Origin: an uncultured Eggerthellaceae bacterium
GTDB taxonomy: Bacteria > Actinomycetota > Coriobacteriia > Coriobacteriales > Eggerthellaceae
DNA length: 17,711 nucleotides
Direction: 5' to 3'
Assembly: GCA_934630485.1 (NCBI GenBank)
Contig: CAKTWD010000025.1
Span: forward strand, 1-17,711
The notes under the pieces were generated by a model. That model was not told the origin of the DNA, searched no databases, and was given only the letters and a program-made list of their open reading frames with translations. Positions 14,240 through 17,711 of the stretch are shown in pieces. Each line of letters begins with the position of its first letter. Position 1 is the first letter of the stretch. A program made the translations under genes and the position numbers.

Positions 14240-15481
14240 ATGGGATATCAAGAACTTGTCAAGCTGTACCACATGGATCACAGCAGTTCGCGCGATAAGA
14301 ACCTTGCCGAAACGCTCAATGCTCGACTGAATTCTGAATCAACCTTCAAAACCGGCTTCACAACACCGAACGGGGAAGCGTTCCTTGTAATCACTCGCGA
14401 AATATCCACTGCCAGCGAGTGGATCTTCAAAACGGAGCGCCTAATCTCAAGCAAGCTTAACGAGCTCCCTGAAATCGCCAAGCGGGCAATCCTGCGCAGT
14501 ATGGTTCTCGACGAAGTGGTCTGCACCAATCTGGTAGAAGACATCCATAGCACCCGCAGGCAAATCAAAGATGCAATCGACGCAGAGCCAAACAGCAACG
14601 TAGAATTCAAACGCTTCAAGGAACTTGCCACCCTCTACCTTGGCATCATCGACGGAACAGGCGCCTTCCCCTTGACCCCTGGAGACATTCGCACCGTTTA
14701 CGACAAAGTGACCGAGGGCGAAATCCCGCAGGACAAAATCCCCGACGGTCAACTTTTCCGAAAAGAAGGCGTTGCGATAACCGCTGGCGGAATACGCGTG
14801 ATTCATCGAGGAATCGAACCAGAGTCAAAAATCATCGAAGCAATGAAGCTCATGCTTGACTTGATGAACAACGATCAGGTCCCTTCGCTGTACAGTAGCC
14901 TTGCGTCGCATTACATCTTCGAATACGCGCACCCCTTCTACGACGGAAATGGCAGAACCGGACGCTACCTTTTATCCCTCTCGCTAAGCGATATTCTCTC
15001 TTCGCCCACAGCGATCTCACTGTCAAGAACCATCGCAGAGAACAAGGAGAGTTACTATCGGTCGTTCAAAAGCGCCGAAGACGAACTAAACCACGCGGAG
15101 CTTACCTTTTTCATTTCGACCATGCTCAATCTGATCGAACGAGCGCAGGAGGGAGTTGTCGAAAGGCTCGACGATAGCCTTGATCTGACGAAGTCCATCA
15201 ACGAAACAATCGCCCGAGCATCCGCCGATTTCAAGTTCAAGCCGAAAGAGCTGGATATCGCCAACCTGCTTCTTCAATACGAAGCATTCGGCTTATTCGG
15301 AAGCGCGCCCCTGAAGGAAATCGCCACCTCGCTTGGGCTGGGCACCCAGCAAACGCGCAAGTATCTAGCTTCTCTTGAATCGCAAGGGGTTTGCAGAAAG
15401 CTTAACAACTACAGCCCCATAACCTTCGGATTAAGCGACAAGTTCAAGGAGTGCTACAAGGTTAGCAACCCCGAGGAATAA
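14240..15481 (+). CDS. Fic-domain protein with C-terminal winged helix
   Basis: Fic enzymes usually transfer AMP from ATP to a hydroxyl side chain of a target protein. The 413 residues hold a complete core motif, HPFYDGNGRTGR (231-242), with catalytic His231. An N-terminal inhibitory helix motif appears as TNLVED (96-101), close to the [S/T]xxxE[G/N] of class II Fic proteins, with Glu100 to block ATP but Asp in the last place. Residues about 335-398 look like a winged helix (PLKEIATSLGLGTQQTRKYLASLESQG). ATG 14240 has AAAGG seven bases ahead; a stronger AAAGGAG at 14203-14209 has no in-frame start. The gene is more AT-rich than its neighbours and stands alone behind an operator array, which suggests acquisition. 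Target unknown. Confidence 0.9.
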   Translation: MGYQELVKLYHMDHSSSRDKNLAETLNARLNSESTFKTGFTTPNGEAFLVITREISTASEWIFKTERLISSKLNELPEIAKRAILRSMVLDEVVCTNLVEDIHSTRRQIKDAIDAEPNSNVEFKRFKELATLYLGIIDGTGAFPLTPGDIRTVYDKVTEGEIPQDKIPDGQLFRKEGVAITAGGIRVIHRGIEPESKIIEAMKLMLDLMNNDQVPSLYSSLASHYIFEYAHPFYDGNGRTGRYLLSLSLSDILSSPTAISLSRTIAENKESYYRSFKSAEDELNHAELTFFISTMLNLIERAQEGVVERLDDSLDLTKSINETIARASADFKFKPKELDIANLLLQYEAFGLFGSAPLKEIATSLGLGTQQTRKYLASLESQGVCRKLNNYSPITFGLSDKFKECYKVSNPEE

Positions 15482-15538
15482 GCTGCCTGCAGTTCTAAGA
15501 AATGACCAGTCGAATATCCAATCGCTCTTGCAGGCTGC
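15482..15538 (+). repeat. Inverted repeat directly behind the Fic stop codon
   Basis: GCTGCCTGCA (15482-15491) and TGCAGGCTGC (15529-15538) pair at nine of ten positions across a 37-base loop and are followed by CGTCTTTTCC. It might be a long-loop terminator for the Fic transcript, but the loop is large and a better hairpin lies just downstream. Confidence 0.3.
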
Positions 15539-15568
15539 CGTCTTTTCCTAAGCCATCGGAAAACCAAG

Positions 15569-15605
15569 AGGGGGGCGGATCCGCGAAGATCCACCCCCTT
15601 TCGTT
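15569..15605. terminator. Terminator between convergent Fic and histidine kinase genes
   Basis: GGGGG-C-GGATC, loop CGCGAA, GATCC-A-CCCCC: ten pairs around one C/A mismatch, followed by TTTCGTTCT on the plus strand and, in the other direction, by CTCTTGGTTTTCC. It lies between the stops of two convergent genes (15481 and 15625) and probably serves both, better on the plus strand. Confidence 0.7.
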
Positions 15606-15624
15606 CTGGCAGGCGTGCTCCTTG

Positions 15625-16950
15625 CTATTTTTCTTCGGGGCTATACGTGCCAACGAATTGGCGATCCAGCAGGAACGTCACCGTTGTCCCCTCTCCCAGA
15701 ACGCTCTCGACGTCCATACGCGAATCGGGTCCAAAATACCCCAAGATTCGATCGTGAACATTCTTGACGGCAATGCCCAAACCACTCGACGACTCCGGAT
15801 GCATGATGCCATCGACGGCTTCCTGCGTCATGCCGACACCGTCATCTACAACGCGGATGACCACTTGATCGTCCCGAAGTTCGGCCGTGATCAGAACCGT
15901 CAGCTTGGTATCGGCCGGACGACCATGCTTCACCGCGTTCTCAACCAAGGGCTGCACGATGAACGACGGCACCAGCATCTTGCCCACCTCGGGGCAAATG
16001 TCCACATCAAGCTGCAGCTTATCTTCGCCAAAGCGGGCAACTTCGAACATGAAATAGCGCTCGACCTGGGCGATCTCGCGCTCAAGCGGAATAAGGTCCT
16101 GGCCGTCTTCAAGCGTGGAGCGGTAGAACACCGCGAACTCGCGCAGCAATGTGCGCGCCTTCGCGGGATCGGTGCGAATGAACGATGCGATGCAGTTGAT
16201 GGTGTTGAACAAGAAGTGTGGGTTGATCTGCGCCTGAAGAGCTTTCAACTCCATGCTGGTGGCAAGGCGCGTCTGCTCTTCCAGTGCCACGGCCGCCATC
16301 TGAATGCTGATCAGCTCAGCGAAACCATGCGCCATGGACTCCTGCGTTTGGCTGATCTGCTTGGCGCGCTTGTAATAGAACTTCAGCGTGCCCTCGATGG
16401 TTCGGCCCTGATAGATAGGCATGATGATGGCGGCGTTGATCTCGGTCTCGCCATCGGGCAAGCCGATTTCCTGACGCGTATACAACACGCGGCGCTTACC
16501 GTCGGCGATAGTGTCATGCGTCGACGTGGTACGGATCGCGCGGCCGGGCAACGCCGTGGCATCACCGAGACCCGCATAACCCAAAATGGTCTGCTTGTCG
16601 GTGATGGCAACAGCAATAGCGGCGGTCGCAGGCAAAAGCAGCTCGCACACGCGCTGCGCCGATTCCAGGGTAAGGCCGTCCTTCAGGCTGTCGAGCATCT
16701 CGCTGGAAAGTTTCAGCACCTCGTCGGTCTGACGAGCGCGAACCGAATCGGGGTCCATCAACAAGCGAACGAACACCACCAAGCACAAGGTGAAGATGAT
16801 GCCCGCCACCACCATGATGTGAGTCTGCCCCTTCTCGGAGAGCATGGCGAACAGCAACGCGAATGCGCTGATGATAGTCGCGATAAGCAGCAGCATCTCC
16901 GCGGTGAAGAAACGCGGAAGGTCGTGATGGGAGCTACAACCGTTTCTCAT
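15625..16950 (-). CDS. LytS-type sensor histidine kinase with GAF-like domain
   Basis: A 441-residue membrane sensor kinase. Two membrane helices (about 18-37 and 45-64) are followed by a GAF-like sensor region (about 85-220), a His_kinase domain with the H-box QINPHFLFNTIN (His245), and an ATPase domain with N-box PLVENAVKHG (Asn338), DDGVGM (369-374) and GLGIAVKNV (390-398). This domain order marks the LytS/YehU group, whose partners are LytTR regulators; the regulator at 5711-6424 is the obvious candidate. ATG 16950 follows AGGTGG, which overlaps the stop of the exporter gene eight bases upstream, so the two genes are translated together; the frame is open further upstream but lies inside the exporter gene. 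The signal is unknown. Confidence 0.92.
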   Translation of the reverse strand: MRNGCSSHHDLPRFFTAEMLLLIATIISAFALLFAMLSEKGQTHIMVVAGIIFTLCLVVFVRLLMDPDSVRARQTDEVLKLSSEMLDSLKDGLTLESAQRVCELLLPATAAIAVAITDKQTILGYAGLGDATALPGRAIRTTSTHDTIADGKRRVLYTRQEIGLPDGETEINAAIIMPIYQGRTIEGTLKFYYKRAKQISQTQESMAHGFAELISIQMAAVALEEQTRLATSMELKALQAQINPHFLFNTINCIASFIRTDPAKARTLLREFAVFYRSTLEDGQDLIPLEREIAQVERYFMFEVARFGEDKLQLDVDICPEVGKMLVPSFIVQPLVENAVKHGRPADTKLTVLITAELRDDQVVIRVVDDGVGMTQEAVDGIMHPESSSGLGIAVKNVHDRILGYFGPDSRMDVESVLGEGTTVTFLLDRQFVGTYSPEEK

Positions 16951-16958
16951 GGTTCCAC

Positions 16959-17711
16959 CTAGATCAAAGCGAGCTCGTTCACGACGAGCATAACTGCGGC
17001 AACGAACAGCATTCCGCTGAAGATAAGACGCAACGTGCGCTCGGGGACACGTTTGGCAAGCAGCGAACCGATGACCGCGCCCGGAATGGTACCGACGGAA
17101 ATGGCGATGCCGGCGACGAAATCGATGTGGCCCAACATCATCTGCGTGATGACACCGGGGATTGCCAAGATGATGATAGCGATAAGCGAAGTGCCCGACG
17201 CGTACAGCATGGGGATGCCAAGAATACCCAGCATCATGGGAATCATGATGAAGCCGCCGCCTACGCCAACATAACCTGAAGCCAGACCAGCAACCAAGCC
17301 GATAATCGCACCCTGAAGAAGTTGCTTGCCCGACAGTTCGGGACACGGCGGGACAGTGGGAACCGCCTGCGCTTTGTCGGCTACCGCGTCAGCCGCGCCG
17401 CCCACCTTCACGGAACCCGCCGCAGCGCCTTCAGCTGCCAGTTTCTTCTTGGGTTTGATGGCCTTGCGAAGCATATTGAACGCAGAATAGGCGATGATGA
17501 TGGCCGCAACCACCATGATCAGCCACGCTGGCGAGATGTTCGCCAAGCGAACGCCCAGCGTAGAGGTGCAAGCGCCAGCGATTCCCATAGCAAGGCCCAG
17601 CTTGGGGATGCACGTTTTCTCGCGAAGATGGGTGATAAGGCCCGACACTGACGTAGGGATGATGGCGAACAACGACGTAGCCGTGGAAACAACTGCCGAA
17701 AGGCCGAATAC
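16959..17711 (-). CDS. TauE/SafE-family membrane exporter (start missing at window edge)
   Basis: A permease of the sulfite/organosulfonate exporter family. The frame is open to the right edge, giving 250 residues without the beginning. The first visible residues (VSTATSLFAIIPTSVSG) and the second half (GYVGVGGGFIMIPMMLG, then YASGTSLIAI) show the two inverted TauE repeats with their GGG and TSL motifs. About six hydrophobic segments are visible. Between the halves lies a loop of roughly 45 residues rich in Lys, Ala and Val (KKKLAAEGAAAGSV onward), longer than usual and probably cytoplasmic. It is co-transcribed with the LytS-type kinase, so the kinase might sense its substrate. The transported anion cannot be told from sequence. 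Confidence 0.85.
   Translation of the reverse strand, partial: VFGLSAVVSTATSLFAIIPTSVSGLITHLREKTCIPKLGLAMGIAGACTSTLGVRLANISPAWLIMVVAAIIIAYSAFNMLRKAIKPKKKLAAEGAAAGSVKVGGAADAVADKAQAVPTVPPCPELSGKQLLQGAIIGLVAGLASGYVGVGGGFIMIPMMLGILGIPMLYASGTSLIAIIILAIPGVITQMMLGHIDFVAGIAISVGTIPGAVIGSLLAKRVPERTLRLIFSGMLFVAAVMLVVNELALI

Noticed and set aside
14224..14298. GTG-started frame of 24 codons placed behind the strong AAAGGAG at 14203-14209
   Set aside because: Spacing from the site is too long (about 14 bases) and the frame overlaps the Fic start out of phase; a leader peptide cannot be excluded but is not supported.
15502..16962. 486-codon plus-strand frame opposite the histidine kinase
   Set aside because: Antisense shadow; the kinase frame carries all catalytic boxes, and this frame also crosses the terminator hairpin at its start.

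Overview
The window (about 58-60% GC by eye) looks like a chromosomal segment of a gut-type actinobacterium of the class Coriobacteriia, probably Eggerthellaceae. The grounds are the gene mix: hydrogenase maturation genes, a LytS/LytTR two-component pair, a TauE-type exporter, a cytosolic BspA-like leucine-rich-repeat protein, and the high-GC codon use of proteins that otherwise resemble Firmicutes-type families. The taxonomic placement is inference; no rRNA or marker gene is present. Layout, left to right: (1) 1-3863, minus strand: hypF, hypC and hypD (hypD cut by the window edge), which assemble the Fe(CN)2CO part of [NiFe]-hydrogenases. (2) 3939-6580, minus strand: a probable 39-residue small protein, a LytTR response regulator that most likely starts at a GTG, and a glucose-6-phosphate isomerase of the type normally fused to transaldolase. 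(3) 6662-12493, minus strand: a three-gene unit read in the order BspA-like LRR protein, VWA/DUF2201-like protein, MoxR-type AAA+ ATPase. This is the least explained system in the window. (4) 12639-13805, plus strand: a D-3-phosphoglycerate dehydrogenase-like gene with a C-terminal ACT domain, divergent from the LRR unit, with a strong palindrome and overlapping -10 elements between them. (5) 14240-15481, plus strand: a Fic-domain protein with a C-terminal winged helix, preceded by an AT-rich region holding a perfect 15-bp-arm palindrome that belongs to a 52-bp tandem-repeat array. (6) 15625-17711, minus strand: a LytS-type histidine kinase directly behind a TauE/SafE exporter cut by the right edge. 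How the parts may work together: the LRR-VWA-MoxR unit has the make-up of a MoxR/VWA chaperone or remodelling machine (compare RavA-ViaA, CbbQ-CbbO, NorQ-NorD), with the cytosolic LRR protein as a possible substrate adaptor. The LytS kinase and LytTR regulator are each without an adjacent partner but lie on the same strand about 9 kb apart, so they may be a two-component pair separated by the intervening block. The Fic gene looks autoregulated through its own DNA-binding tail. No tRNA, rRNA, CRISPR array, insertion sequence or integrase gene was seen.
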